53,251 nt of DNA. It comes from Methanocalculus taiwanensis. GTDB lineage: Archaea; Halobacteriota; Methanomicrobia; Methanomicrobiales; Methanocorpusculaceae. Both the position numbers and the translations under genes were made by a program. Position 1 is the first letter of the stretch; each line of letters opens with the position of its first letter. The stretch is taken from the NCBI RefSeq assembly GCF_024372745.1, contig NZ_VOTZ01000005.1, positions 1 through 53,251 of the forward strand, read 5' to 3'. Below, piece by piece: positions 25,403 through 34,377 of the stretch. The notes beneath the pieces were generated by a model. The model saw nothing but the letters and a program-made list of their open reading frames with translations. It searched no databases and was not told the origin of the DNA.

Positions 25403-25447
25403 TAGTATAGATAAGATCCAGAGGGAATCGCCTTTCCCTCCTCCCCA

Positions 25448-25456
25448 AAGTATAAG
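25448..25456 (+). promoter_or_regulatory. TATA-like element of the phosphoribulokinase gene
   Basis: AAGTATAAG centred about 27 bases before the ATG at 25479, with no clear Shine-Dalgarno sequence between. The spacing predicts transcription starting at or next to the start codon, i.e. a leaderless mRNA. It is inferred from sequence alone. Confidence 0.4.
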
Positions 25457-25478
25457 TCCACAGGGTTGATTATCAACT

Positions 25479-26438
25479 ATGCGTTCCAGTGTATTCCATG
25501 AGGCGCTCCATGATCAGGTTAATCCCTTCATCATCGGGGTGGCCGGGGACAGCGGATCGGGGAAGACGACGTTTACACGGATCGTCAGCATCGTTCTTGG
25601 ACCGTCCCGTGTATCGACGATAACCCTCGATGATTATCACCGGTACGATCGGGATGAGAGGGCCGCATTGTCCATTACCCCCCTACATCCCGATGCAAAC
25701 CGCTTTGACCGTCTTGAGTCGGATATCGCCGCCTTAAAACGTGGAGAGGAAATCCAGAAACCGGTGTACAATCATACAAATGGCACTTTTGATCCGGATA
25801 TCCCCTTCCGGCCAAAAAACATTATTATCCTCGAAGGGCTTCATCCCCTCTTCACAGAAGAGCTACGGGAGATGATCGATCTCGCACTCTTTGTCGATCC
25901 CCACCCCGATGTCAAGTATGCATGGAAGATCCGGCGTGATGTGGGGGAGCGTGGCCATACCCGTGAGGCTGTTTTAGCTGAGATTCGCACCAGAGAACCC
26001 GATTATGAAAAGTATGTGGCTTTCCAGAGGCAATATGCAGATTATGTCATCAGGATTGAAGAAAGCCTGGCAGCGCCGGGCCGTGATCCCCCCGTCTATT
26101 CAGTCTCCCTCCTTCAGGCTGATCCATCTTCCTGCCTCCTCACAAATGTACCATTTACCCTTGATCTCTCACGGATTCTCCCGCTCGTCGATGGTCCTTA
26201 TAGCATCTCCGGCTGTAGTACTGAACTGGATGGCAGGAGCCTTGTCTCAATGAGACTGGATGGATATCTCCCCTATGGGTTTGCACGTTCCCTTGAGGAT
26301 AGTATCGAGGCACAGACTGAGATATGTGCATTGCCTTTCTTCCCGGGAAAACTGGTCTCTCCAACAGATGTGATCGCATTATTGATTGCATGGCAGATTA
26401 TCTGCCGACAGTGTTCTCTCACAGAATCTCCCGTTTGA
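25479..26438 (+). CDS. prk: Archaeal phosphoribulokinase
   Basis: A 319-residue kinase of the phosphoribulokinase/uridine kinase family. The P-loop is G-D-S-G-S-G-K-T (residues 23-30), followed by I-T-L-D-D-Y-H-R-Y-D and D-A-N-R-F-D with the catalytic-type Asp, K-P-V-Y-N-H, and I-I-L-E-G-L-H-P-L-F. Methanomicrobiales such as Methanospirillum hungatei carry an enzyme of this kind that phosphorylates ribulose 5-phosphate for RuBisCO in the reductive hexulose-phosphate pathway. No RuBisCO gene lies in this window. Length and motifs fit phosphoribulokinase better than uridine kinase. Confidence 0.8.
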   Translation: MRSSVFHEALHDQVNPFIIGVAGDSGSGKTTFTRIVSIVLGPSRVSTITLDDYHRYDRDERAALSITPLHPDANRFDRLESDIAALKRGEEIQKPVYNHTNGTFDPDIPFRPKNIIILEGLHPLFTEELREMIDLALFVDPHPDVKYAWKIRRDVGERGHTREAVLAEIRTREPDYEKYVAFQRQYADYVIRIEESLAAPGRDPPVYSVSLLQADPSSCLLTNVPFTLDLSRILPLVDGPYSISGCSTELDGRSLVSMRLDGYLPYGFARSLEDSIEAQTEICALPFFPGKLVSPTDVIALLIAWQIICRQCSLTESPV

Positions 26439-26482
26439 GCAGTGTATCTTTTTAATAGTGCAAAGGTAATCTCTGATGAAGT

Positions 26483-27946
26483 ATGGATCGGACTGAGCAT
26501 TTCACGATCATTGCCCGTGACATCGGGGCTATTCTCCAGTTTTTAGCCTTTGCCTCATCTATTCCGTTGATTGTTGCAATCATCTATTCGGAATGGCATG
26601 TCTTCTTACCTATGGCCCTTGTCCCCCTTGTCTTCTTCATATTGGGAAGTTTTTTGCGGACGATCCCTCATTCAAATAAACAGGCACGGCTCTCGGTTGC
26701 CCTCAGCGCTGTTGCGATGATCTGGCTCATCTCTTCTCTGATCGGTGCAATTCCATTCTATATTGTCTGTGGAATGCCATATGTCGACTGTGTCTTTGAA
26801 GCTATGTCAGGATGGACAACCACCGGCCTGACTATGGCTTGCGGGCTTGATGACTTCCCAAAAACGATCCTCTTCTGGCGATCCTTCATGCAGTGGCTTG
26901 GAGGTATGGGTATCGTTGCTTTTACAGTTGCGATGGTGAACAGATCAGGGCTTGTCCAGAAGGAGCTGTACCGTTCGGAGGCGCGTTCTGAGGCTCTTAT
27001 GCCGAGTGTAGTCGATACGGCAATCCAGATGTGGAAGATTTATGGCATCCTGACACTCGCTGGCATCGGGCTTGTGATGCTCTCCGGCGTGGAGGTATGG
27101 GATGCGGTGAACCTTACACTTGTTGCGATAGCAACCGGCGGCTTTACCATGTACGATGGCGGAATCGCCCACTATAACAATCCTTTCATGGAGCTTGCCC
27201 TCATCCCTATCATGATTGTGGGAGCACTTCCCTTCAAGCTCTACTTCATGATCTATGCAAAACGGGTCGTTGCTTTCTTACGGGATCTCCAGCCATTCCT
27301 GCTCATCTCGATCATCGCCGCCGGGATACTGATTGTCACCTATGATCTCACGAGGATCGGGACATTCCTGATCTCCGACTCCCTCCGCCAGGCTCTCTTC
27401 ATGACTGTATCGGCGGCAACAAGCACTGGTTTCCAGAATACCGATCCCTCTCTCTGGCCGCATGCGACGATCCTCTTCCTTGCAGCCCTGATGGTTGTCG
27501 GCGGATCAACAGGGAGCACTGCCGGAGGTATCAAGCTGGGTCGTGCCATCATCTGTTACGAAGGGCTTGTCTGGTGGTTTCGGCGTATCTTCATATCGGG
27601 TCGTGCAGTCATCCCGTTCCGTCATGAAGGGCGGAGTATCCCGAAGATGATCGCAGAGTACGAAGTCTCAAAGAATATGCTCGTCATCGTCCTCTACCTC
27701 GTCATCATCTTCGCAAGCACCATCCTGATCCTCCAGTTTGAAGGGCCCGGGTATGATTCAAGCCATGTGATCTTTGACGTGATTACTGCAATCTGCAACA
27801 ATGGCATCTCGACAGGGCATATTTCCTCAGATATTTCAGATGGAGGAAAGATCTTATTTATTCTTCTGATGTGGCTTGGAAGGCTTGAGGTAATCCCGGT
27901 CATTGTGCTTGTGGTGGGTCTTGTGAAAGGGTTTGATCGTGCCTGA
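26483..27946 (+). CDS. trkH: TrkH-family potassium uptake channel subunit
   Basis: A 487-residue membrane protein with the four pore-loop repeats of TrkH/KtrB: S-G-W-T-T-T-G-L-T, A-T-G-G-F-T, S-A-A-T-S-T-G-F-Q and N-N-G-I-S-T-G-H. Each places a glycine in the K+ selectivity filter. TrkH normally works with the nucleotide-binding ring protein TrkA; no trkA is next to it here, so the partner must be encoded elsewhere. It ends before a T8 tract. Confidence 0.93.
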   Translation: MDRTEHFTIIARDIGAILQFLAFASSIPLIVAIIYSEWHVFLPMALVPLVFFILGSFLRTIPHSNKQARLSVALSAVAMIWLISSLIGAIPFYIVCGMPYVDCVFEAMSGWTTTGLTMACGLDDFPKTILFWRSFMQWLGGMGIVAFTVAMVNRSGLVQKELYRSEARSEALMPSVVDTAIQMWKIYGILTLAGIGLVMLSGVEVWDAVNLTLVAIATGGFTMYDGGIAHYNNPFMELALIPIMIVGALPFKLYFMIYAKRVVAFLRDLQPFLLISIIAAGILIVTYDLTRIGTFLISDSLRQALFMTVSAATSTGFQNTDPSLWPHATILFLAALMVVGGSTGSTAGGIKLGRAIICYEGLVWWFRRIFISGRAVIPFRHEGRSIPKMIAEYEVSKNMLVIVLYLVIIFASTILILQFEGPGYDSSHVIFDVITAICNNGISTGHISSDISDGGKILFILLMWLGRLEVIPVIVLVVGLVKGFDRA

Positions 27947-27948
27947 TC

Positions 27949-27956
27949 TTTTTTTT
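27949..27956 (+). terminator. T-tract terminator after trkH
   Basis: A run of eight T starts two bases after the trkH stop codon region, the usual archaeal termination signal. It separates trkH from the nitrogenase-like operon. Confidence 0.45.
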
Positions 27957-28012
27957 CAATCATGGTGAAGTTATCACAACTTCTATAGTTCACAAACTCC
28001 AATATCAGAGTG

Positions 28013-28828
28013 ATGAGACAGATTGCCCTCTATGGAAAGGGTGGTATCGGAAAATCAACGACATCGGCAAACCTGTCTGCGGCATGGGCGGATAAGGGGC
28101 TGGATGTACTCCAGATAGGCTGCGATCCAAAACATGACAGCACCAGGATGCTGATGCATGGACGGGTGATCCCGACCGTTCTTGACCTGCTCAGGGAGCA
28201 GAAGCATGATCTCATAGTCTCGGATGTCATCTACACCGGATACTCCGGTGTCAGGTGTGTCGAAGCGGGGGGGCCTGAACCCGGGATCGGATGTGCGGGA
28301 CGGGGCATCATCGCAACCTTCCAGCTCCTTGAGAAGCTCGGTGCGCTGCGAGGGGATCTGATCGTCTATGATGTACTAGGCGATGTCGTCTGTGGCGGGT
28401 TTGCGATGCCGATGAGGGAAGGATATGCAAAAGAGGTGTACCTTGTCACCTCAGGAGAACTGATGAGCCTGTATGCTGCAAACAATATTGCAAAGGCAAT
28501 CTCCCGTCTCAGCGCAAATAAGCGGAGTCAGGTCAGGCTTGCCGGTGTGATCGGCAATGGAAAGAATATCGAATGTGAAGAGGAGCTCGTATCTGAGTTT
28601 GCAGATGCAATAGGATCACAGATGGTCGCATTTATTCCACGATCGAAGACTGTCACGCAGGCTGAACTGAATAAGAAGACCGTCATCGATTATGCTCCCG
28701 CTTCATCACAGGCAGAGGTTTACCGGTCCTGTGCAGATACCATTCTTCTGAACACGGAGTTTTCAATTCCGACACCACTCTCCATTGATGATCTTGAGTC
28801 GCTCGCCTATAGATACCTTAAGGAATGA
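28013..28828 (+). CDS. NifH-like reductase, CfbC/BchL-type
   Basis: A 271-residue homologue of the nitrogenase Fe protein. The P-loop is G-K-G-G-I-G-K-S-T (residues 8-16). The cluster-bridging cysteines are Cys94 ([10 protein letters not shown]) and Cys127 (D-V-V-C-G-G-F). The [19 protein letters not shown] tail and I-P-T-V-L-D resemble CfbC, the reductase of Ni-sirohydrochlorin reductive cyclase in F430 synthesis, more than true NifH. Such proteins deliver electrons with ATP hydrolysis to a NifD-like partner. Two different NifD/K-like genes follow in tight overlap. A GTG just before the ATG is an alternative start. The reaction served is uncertain. Confidence 0.85.
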   Translation: MRQIALYGKGGIGKSTTSANLSAAWADKGLDVLQIGCDPKHDSTRMLMHGRVIPTVLDLLREQKHDLIVSDVIYTGYSGVRCVEAGGPEPGIGCAGRGIIATFQLLEKLGALRGDLIVYDVLGDVVCGGFAMPMREGYAKEVYLVTSGELMSLYAANNIAKAISRLSANKRSQVRLAGVIGNGKNIECEEELVSEFADAIGSQMVAFIPRSKTVTQAELNKKTVIDYAPASSQAEVYRSCADTILLNTEFSIPTPLSIDDLESLAYRYLKE

Positions 28829-29837
28829 AGGGTGCACCTTAACCGGCGTCCTCTCGGTCACCGGTTTCATGGAGGATGCAGTTACGGTGATCCATGGCCC
28901 CTCCGGATGCACCCATCACAATGCCTCGCTTCTGCATGCCTCACTTGCTGAGATAGATGAGGTGCATATCCCATGCCTCCTCTCCAGCAATATCCTTGAG
29001 GAGGAGGTTATCTTTGGTGGTGAAGATGCGCTTCTCCATACGCTGGATGCCGCAGAGGCACGATCGCCCTCTCTCATCTGTGTTGTATCCACCTGTATCG
29101 CTGATACAATCGGCGATGATTGTGCCGCTCTTTGCAGACAGAAGAGAAGTATGCCGGTTATTCATATTCCGGGTGCAGGTTTTCTCGGTGGCGGGTTTTC
29201 AGAGGGGATCAGAAACGCTCTTACATCCCTTCTTACCCTTGCAGATTCAGATAGCAGCACGCACGATGATAGTGTGCTGATTGTCGGGGAGAAAAATCTT
29301 GAATACGAGGCAGAAGAGAATTTCAGCGAGATCTGCCGGCTCCTCTCCCTCCTCGATCTGGCTCCCGGCATCAGGTTTGTCAGGAGGGCTCCTGTCTCAG
29401 ATTGCCAAAAGATCGGCTCTGCACCGGTGGCAATCATGAGGGAGCCATCCCTTCTGCCGGTCGGATCGATCCTGAGTAGCCGTTTCAACACCCATGTCAT
29501 CCCCGGTTTTCCCGTTGGAACAAAAGGTACCTCTGGTTTCCTTCAGAAGCTTGGGGAGTATACCGGAATCGATCCCCGGTCTGCAATCCATGATGAAGAG
29601 GGGCTGATTGCCGATCTCTATTGCAGCTTTGATGATCTCCGGTGTGAATCCATCCGGCTGAATAGAGCGGGTGCGGATCCCGCCACAATCATGGCAGCAG
29701 AATCAGCCATCAATTCGCTTGGAATGAAGATCAGATCAGAGGGCTATCCTCTCCCATTGCCCTATGATCCGCCCATAGGAATTTCCGGAACCAGGCGAAT
29801 GCTGAATGCGTGGAGGAGGTGCCTTTCCCATGCCTGA
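28788..29837 (+). CDS. NifD-like nitrogenase component 1 protein, first subunit
   Basis: A 349-residue oxidoreductase/nitrogenase component 1 protein. Cys16 (N-E-G-C-T-L-T-G), Cys41 (G-P-S-G-C-T-H-H) and Cys103 ([12 protein letters not shown]) match in spacing (25 and 62 residues) the P-cluster cysteines 62, 88 and 154 of NifD; Cys63 is extra. The protein is much shorter than NifD (about 480) and near the size of CfbD. I find no clear equivalent of the FeMo-cofactor ligands. It starts about 40 bases inside the NifH-like gene (ATG 28788; a TTG precedes it), implying coupled translation. Likely catalytic core with the next gene; substrate unknown. Confidence 0.82.
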   Translation: MILSRSPIDTLRNEGCTLTGVLSVTGFMEDAVTVIHGPSGCTHHNASLLHASLAEIDEVHIPCLLSSNILEEEVIFGGEDALLHTLDAAEARSPSLICVVSTCIADTIGDDCAALCRQKRSMPVIHIPGAGFLGGGFSEGIRNALTSLLTLADSDSSTHDDSVLIVGEKNLEYEAEENFSEICRLLSLLDLAPGIRFVRRAPVSDCQKIGSAPVAIMREPSLLPVGSILSSRFNTHVIPGFPVGTKGTSGFLQKLGEYTGIDPRSAIHDEEGLIADLYCSFDDLRCESIRLNRAGADPATIMAAESAINSLGMKIRSEGYPLPLPYDPPIGISGTRRMLNAWRRCLSHA

Positions 29838-30948
29838 ATGTATAAACCCCGTCTGGCCATGTGCCCTTACAGGAGCCGCCTCCTTTCTGGCGGGCTTCAG
29901 TGGCCTCTCTGTTGTAATCCACGGATCAAGCGGCTGTTATTACTATCCAAAATCGCTCATCAAGGCACCGCTCCACGGATCATTCATCCTGCAGGAGGAG
30001 GTGATCTTCGGGGCCGGCACCCGGCTCAGATCGGTCGTCTCGGAGATTATGGAGAGGGGTGCTGACCGGGTGGCGGTTGTCAATTCCTGTGTCCCTGCAC
30101 TGATGGGGGAGGATCTTGCCTCGGAACTGGATGGACTTCCGGTTCTCATCATTGATTCCCCGGGTTTTCTCGGAGATGCCGAAGCAGGGTACCGGATCGC
30201 AGCTGACTCCCTTCTCAAGGAGGCAGAGATCACTATTGATGGGGTGAATGTCGGTGGCATCTGCCTCCTTGATCCCTTCTGGCGTGGGAATATGCATGAA
30301 TCAGAACGAATTCTCGCGATGGCCAAAATCCCGGTTGGAGCAGTGCTCTCTTATGATCAGCTGGAATCGCTCTCGCATGCAGCAACGGTGACGGTTTCGG
30401 CAAATCCCGATTATGCAGCTCCACTCGGGAAATCAGGCGGGTCACTCCTTGGCCTTTCCTCCCTGAAGCAAACCCTGATGTATGCAGCCGATTCGATCCC
30501 TGGTGCCGATCCGTCTCCGGTTCTAAAGGAGTGCGATAAGACTGAAGAGATGGTAGTTGCCGCCTGTGAGAAGTACCTCCGGAGAAATGATCCACCTGTC
30601 GCAGCCATCTGTGCACAGTCAGGATATGCTGCGTTCTTTGCCGAACTCCTGGTGCGCTATCTCGGAGCAGAGCGACCACTCATCCTTCCGAGGAATACAA
30701 CAGATACACCAGCTGTCACCGATTACGATCAGATCAGATCAGCCCTCAACTCAGACTCATATGATCTGCTGCTTGGGTCCTCATATGAAGCACGTATCCT
30801 CCCTGATGCAGCATTTGCCGGTATTGCCCCTCCAAACCGTGGGCGTGTTACACTCGGCAGCCGACCGCTTGCAGGAATTGAAGGCACCCTCCATGCGGTT
30901 GAGCTGATCCTGAATGCAATGATGGATCAGAGGAAGAAAGGCAGATGA
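29830..30948 (+). CDS. NifK/NifD-like nitrogenase component 1 protein, second subunit
   Basis: A 372-residue component 1 protein clearly distinct from its neighbour. Cys11 (W-P-C-A-L-T-G-A), Cys36 (G-S-S-G-C-Y-Y-Y) and Cys87 (V-N-S-C-V-P-A-L-M-G-E-D) line up with the three P-cluster-type cysteines of NifK (70, 95, 153; the last spacing is shorter here). Cys4 is extra. The ATG at 29830 has a strong GGAGGAGGTG site eight bases upstream and overlaps the first subunit by eight bases. Known CfbD works as a homodimer, so a second subunit suggests a heterotetramer like NifDK or BchNB. Function not assigned. Confidence 0.82.
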   Translation: MPECINPVWPCALTGAASFLAGFSGLSVVIHGSSGCYYYPKSLIKAPLHGSFILQEEVIFGAGTRLRSVVSEIMERGADRVAVVNSCVPALMGEDLASELDGLPVLIIDSPGFLGDAEAGYRIAADSLLKEAEITIDGVNVGGICLLDPFWRGNMHESERILAMAKIPVGAVLSYDQLESLSHAATVTVSANPDYAAPLGKSGGSLLGLSSLKQTLMYAADSIPGADPSPVLKECDKTEEMVVAACEKYLRRNDPPVAAICAQSGYAAFFAELLVRYLGAERPLILPRNTTDTPAVTDYDQIRSALNSDSYDLLLGSSYEARILPDAAFAGIAPPNRGRVTLGSRPLAGIEGTLHAVELILNAMMDQRKKGR

Positions 30949-30969
30949 TCTGCTTTCATTATTTTGATG

Positions 30970-31009
30970 AAAAAAAGTGTTGTGGGGAATTGAAGCCCCT
31001 GATCTTTTT
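30970..31009. terminator. Bidirectional terminator between the nitrogenase-like and opu operons
   Basis: A GGGG (30984-30987) / CCCC (30996-30999) stem is followed by TTTTT (31005-31009) on the plus strand and, read on the minus strand, by T7 (30976-30970). The two convergent operons end on either side, as expected for a shared terminator. Confidence 0.45.
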
Positions 31010-31014
31010 AGTAA

Positions 31015-31884
31015 CTACCCGTTGATCCAGTAGTTGACTGTATCAGGATTGGCCGAAATCCATGCACGGGCTGCCTCTTCATCAGGGACACCCTCTTCGA
31101 TACTGGTCATGACTTCTGCGATATCGGCAGTGGTCCACTGGAATCTCTGGAGAATTGCGTATGCCTTCGGATCATCTGTTTTAAGCCCGCTACGAGCAAC
31201 AGTGACGATATCTTCCGCATCGCCATAGACGCCTTTTGGATCGTCAAGGAACTTCAGGTCAAACCTGCCGAATTTCCAGTGCGGAGCCCATCCGGTGACA
31301 ACAATCCATTTCTCATTATTATATGCGGACCTAAGCTCTGCTGCCATCCCGGCACCGCTGGATGCAATGAGTTCGTAATCGAGGCCGTATTCAACGATTG
31401 CATCTTCAGTTGCCTGCATAATGCCGGCACCGGGATCGATTCCGATGATCTTCCCATCAAACTGGTCTGCAACTGCGTTCATCTCCTCAATTGAGTTGAT
31501 GGTTACGTATGTCGGAACAACAAGGCCAATACGTGCATTGCCAGGAATATTATCCTGCACATAATCGAGCTGGTCTCCATACTGCTCCCAGTAGTTTTTA
31601 TGGGTGTAGGGGAGCCATGCCGTAGTGGTGAAGTCGATATCGCCATTTGCAAGCCCTGCATAGAGAGGTCCGGCATCCACAGCAACGATATTCACCTTAT
31701 AGCCTGCTTCCCTGAAAACTTCCTGCATCACATGGGTGCTGGCAATGGCACAGTCCCATGTCACGTAGCCAATAGAGATCTCTTTCTGTGGTTCTGTTGT
31801 CTCACCGACACACCCTGCTGTGAGGAGTGCGGTGCAGAGCATAAACCCTGCAAAAAGCGTGATAAACATCTGTTTTGAAATCAT
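31015..31884 (-). CDS. opuAC: Glycine betaine/proline-type ABC transporter, substrate-binding lipoprotein
   Basis: A 289-residue extracellular binding protein of the OpuAC/ProX type. The signal peptide ends in a lipobox (L-L-T-A-G-C, Cys25). The binding domain begins I-S-I-G-Y-V-T-W-D-C-A-I-A-S-T-H, with W-L-P-Y-T-H and later G-W-A-P-H-W-K-F supplying aromatic cage residues for a quaternary amine. It is the last gene of a three-gene minus-strand operon after the permease, separated by 129 AT-rich bases. Uptake of glycine betaine for osmoprotection is the usual role; another quaternary amine is possible. Confidence 0.9.
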   Translation of the reverse strand: MISKQMFITLFAGFMLCTALLTAGCVGETTEPQKEISIGYVTWDCAIASTHVMQEVFREAGYKVNIVAVDAGPLYAGLANGDIDFTTTAWLPYTHKNYWEQYGDQLDYVQDNIPGNARIGLVVPTYVTINSIEEMNAVADQFDGKIIGIDPGAGIMQATEDAIVEYGLDYELIASSGAGMAAELRSAYNNEKWIVVTGWAPHWKFGRFDLKFLDDPKGVYGDAEDIVTVARSGLKTDDPKAYAILQRFQWTTADIAEVMTSIEEGVPDEEAARAWISANPDTVNYWING

Positions 31885-32013
31885 TCATTCACCATCCATT
31901 TTAATTGTTTTGATTTTTATTTGATAGTCTAAGGAGACCAGTTGAACTTTTGTGGTTAATTAGTGAAAAAAGTTTTTGATTATATTTATATATTATGTGT
32001 TTTTTGAAAGTAC

Positions 32014-32886
32014 TTACTCCCGTGTCTTCCCGGTCTTAATCAGGCCCTGCGTGATCCGATCAAGGATGATTGCGATGATCACTATCGCAAGCCCAGCCTC
32101 AAAGCCCATGGCGATATTCACCCGCTGGATACCCACGAGCACCTGGTACCCAAGTCCGCCTGCCCCGATCATTGATGCGATGACGACCATGGAAAGGGCG
32201 AGCATGATGCACTGGTTGACGCCAGCCATGATTGTTGGCATCGCTACTGGCAGCTGAACCTTGATAAGTTTCTGTTGTGGCGTTGCGCCGAAGGCATCTG
32301 ACACCTCAATAAGTTCAACTGGGATCTGCCTGATGCCAAGGTTCGTCAGCCGGATTGCAGGCGGCATTGCAAAGACAACCGTTGCAATCATGCCGGGCAC
32401 ATTTCCAAGGCTGAAGAATATGACCGCCGGGATCAGGTATACAAATGATGGCATTGTCTGCATGAAGTCAAGGAGAACCCTAATTCCTGCGTTAATGGTA
32501 TCGTTATTGGCTGCCAGGATGCCAAGCGGTATTCCGATCAAAAGAGCAATGATCGTTGAGGATATGACGAGGGCAAGCGTCATCATCGCATGGCTCCAGA
32601 GCTGGAGGTTCCAGATCAGGAGCAGTCCGGCAATGCTCAGGAGAGCCAGGCGAAGATCTTTCCGTGTAATCAGATAGATGATAATGCCCAAAATCGGGAT
32701 CATTGCCAGTGGCGGGAGGAGTGTCAGGATATCCTGAAAACCATTGAGAAGGAACCGAAGCACTTCTGTGATCCCATCGAGCAACCAGCCGAGGTTTGCC
32801 TCGATCCAGTCAACGATATCGGATACTAACTGGCCGATAGGGATTTTTGGGAGATCAATAGGATAATCAAGCGACAATTGGCTCAC
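32014..32886 (-). CDS. opuAB: Glycine betaine-type ABC transporter permease
   Basis: A 290-residue inner-membrane permease of the ProW/OpuAB type with about six or seven helices. It has the BPD-transport EAA loop E-V-S-D-A-F-G-A-T-P-Q-Q-K-L-I-K-V-Q-L-P and the family block M-Q-T-M-P-S-F-V-Y-L-I-P. An amphipathic N-terminal stretch of about 40 residues precedes the helices, as in other ProW proteins. It overlaps the ATPase gene by 20 bases. Confidence 0.92.
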   Translation of the reverse strand: MSQLSLDYPIDLPKIPIGQLVSDIVDWIEANLGWLLDGITEVLRFLLNGFQDILTLLPPLAMIPILGIIIYLITRKDLRLALLSIAGLLLIWNLQLWSHAMMTLALVISSTIIALLIGIPLGILAANNDTINAGIRVLLDFMQTMPSFVYLIPAVIFFSLGNVPGMIATVVFAMPPAIRLTNLGIRQIPVELIEVSDAFGATPQQKLIKVQLPVAMPTIMAGVNQCIMLALSMVVIASMIGAGGLGYQVLVGIQRVNIAMGFEAGLAIVIIAIILDRITQGLIKTGKTRE

Positions 32887-34087
32887 TCTCCTTCCGTGCG
32901 AGTGCTGAAAGAACCGATCCCCTCACAATAATTCCTTTCAGCCTGGTATCTTCATCGACAACCGGAAGAGGAAACTTACTATCAGCAATGATCGGGATGA
33001 TCTCTCCAAGCGGGGTATTCAGGTGGATCTGCGGGAGATCATTGATGACGATATTTTCAAGGGTCTTGTGATCGTTTTTTACCGCCTCCACCACATCATC
33101 GATCTGGACGATACCCTTCAGCAGGCGGTGCTGTGTCACCACAAAGAGGCTTGAGATACCATATTCCTTCATCAGGCGTGCAGCAAGACGCGGCCCGCTT
33201 TTACATGAGATGACCGGATCGGCCTTTTTCATCACGTCCTGTGCGGTCAGCACCCTGGTCATATCGACATCGGCAACGAACCGCTCGACATAGTCGTTGC
33301 TTGGGTTCATCAGGATCTCTTCAGATGTTCCGATCTGGATGATCTTCCCATCTTTCATCAGCGCGATCCTGGTTCCGAGCTTCAGCGCTTCGTCGAGATC
33401 ATGGGTGACGAAGATGATCGTCTTATTCAGCCTCTCCTGAAGATCGATCAGTTCATCCTGCATGTCACGCCGAATCAATGGATCGAGTGCACTGAATGCT
33501 TCGTCCATCAGCAGGATCTCAGCATCACTTGCGAGTGCGCGAGCAAGCCCTACCCGCTGTTTCATCCCGCCTGAGAGCTGATCCGGCATGCTCTGCTCAT
33601 ATCCTGCAAGCCCGACCAGGTTCAGCGCCTCTGCTGCTTTTCTATGCCGTTCTTCGAGTTCGATCCCCTGAATCTCAAGACCGAATGCTACATTATCGAG
33701 GACAGTTCTGTGCGGGAGGAGTGCGAAGTTCTGGAAGATCATTCCTGCCTGTTTTCTCCGGAATTCCCTTATCTCATCATCATTCATCGTCACAATGTCA
33801 TTCCCATTGATGACGATACTCCCCGCTGTCGGGTCGATTAGCCGGTTTAAACACCGGAGAAGTGTTGATTTTCCACATCCCGAGAGCCCCATCAGGACAA
33901 ATATCTCTCCTTTGAATACCTGGAAAGAGATATCATTCAGCCCAACAGTCTGACCTGTTTTCTCGAGAATTTCATTCTTTGATTGTCCGTCCCTGAGCAT
34001 CTGGAGTGCTTTCTCCGGCCTGCTTCCGAATATTTTTGAGAGTTTGTTTACGTCTATCTGAACCTCTGGCTCATACTCATTCTCCAT
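32867..34087 (-). CDS. opuAA: Glycine betaine-type ABC transporter ATPase with CBS domains
   Basis: A 406-residue ATPase of the ProV/OpuAA type. It has Walker A G-L-S-G-C-G-K-S-T, Q-loop, signature L-S-G-G-M-K-Q-R, Walker B I-L-L-M-D-E-A and H-loop V-T-H-D. About 110 C-terminal residues form two CBS motifs, which in OpuA-type transporters sense ionic strength. I start at the ATG at 34087, which has a perfect GGAGGTG site seven bases upstream; the frame extends to 34168 without such a signal. First gene of the operon. Confidence 0.93.
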   Translation of the reverse strand: MENEYEPEVQIDVNKLSKIFGSRPEKALQMLRDGQSKNEILEKTGQTVGLNDISFQVFKGEIFVLMGLSGCGKSTLLRCLNRLIDPTAGSIVINGNDIVTMNDDEIREFRRKQAGMIFQNFALLPHRTVLDNVAFGLEIQGIELEERHRKAAEALNLVGLAGYEQSMPDQLSGGMKQRVGLARALASDAEILLMDEAFSALDPLIRRDMQDELIDLQERLNKTIIFVTHDLDEALKLGTRIALMKDGKIIQIGTSEEILMNPSNDYVERFVADVDMTRVLTAQDVMKKADPVISCKSGPRLAARLMKEYGISSLFVVTQHRLLKGIVQIDDVVEAVKNDHKTLENIVINDLPQIHLNTPLGEIIPIIADSKFPLPVVDEDTRLKGIIVRGSVLSALARKESEPIVA

Positions 34088-34155
34088 CAAACACCTCCAA
34101 TGGCTGGATATTCTTAGTTGATGGCATCTGTTTCTGAGCAGATTACACCTGCTGT

Positions 34156-34168
34156 ATGGTGACACCAT
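34156..34168. promoter_or_regulatory. Palindrome upstream of the opu operon
   Basis: ATGGTG-A-CACCAT, a perfect 13-base palindrome about 70 bases before the opuAA start, in the 290-base gap (34088-34377) that otherwise holds only AT-rich promoter-like sequence. A TATA-like AGTATAC on the minus strand lies further upstream, near 34205. A repressor site responding to osmotic state is a possibility. Confidence 0.4.
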
Positions 34169-34377
34169 TACCTGTTTGGTAGAAGGGAACCCCCTCCTGC
34201 TGTAGTATACTTGCTAAAAGCCCTATTAATAGTATGGGGGAATTGTGTGGTATAAAATTTTTACGTCAATAATTATTTGAATCAAAACTGATGGTCTGAT
34301 GAGCGTGCATTCCGTCCTCTGTGACGAAGAGTGATCGACAAACGCTTTACCCTCCTGATAATAATATGTAATCCATA

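Noticed and set aside
28013-30948. Calling the operon canonical nitrogenase (nifHDK)
   Set aside because: Component-1 proteins are about 100-150 residues too short, no nifI, nifE or nifN lie nearby, and the reductase resembles CfbC more than NifH.
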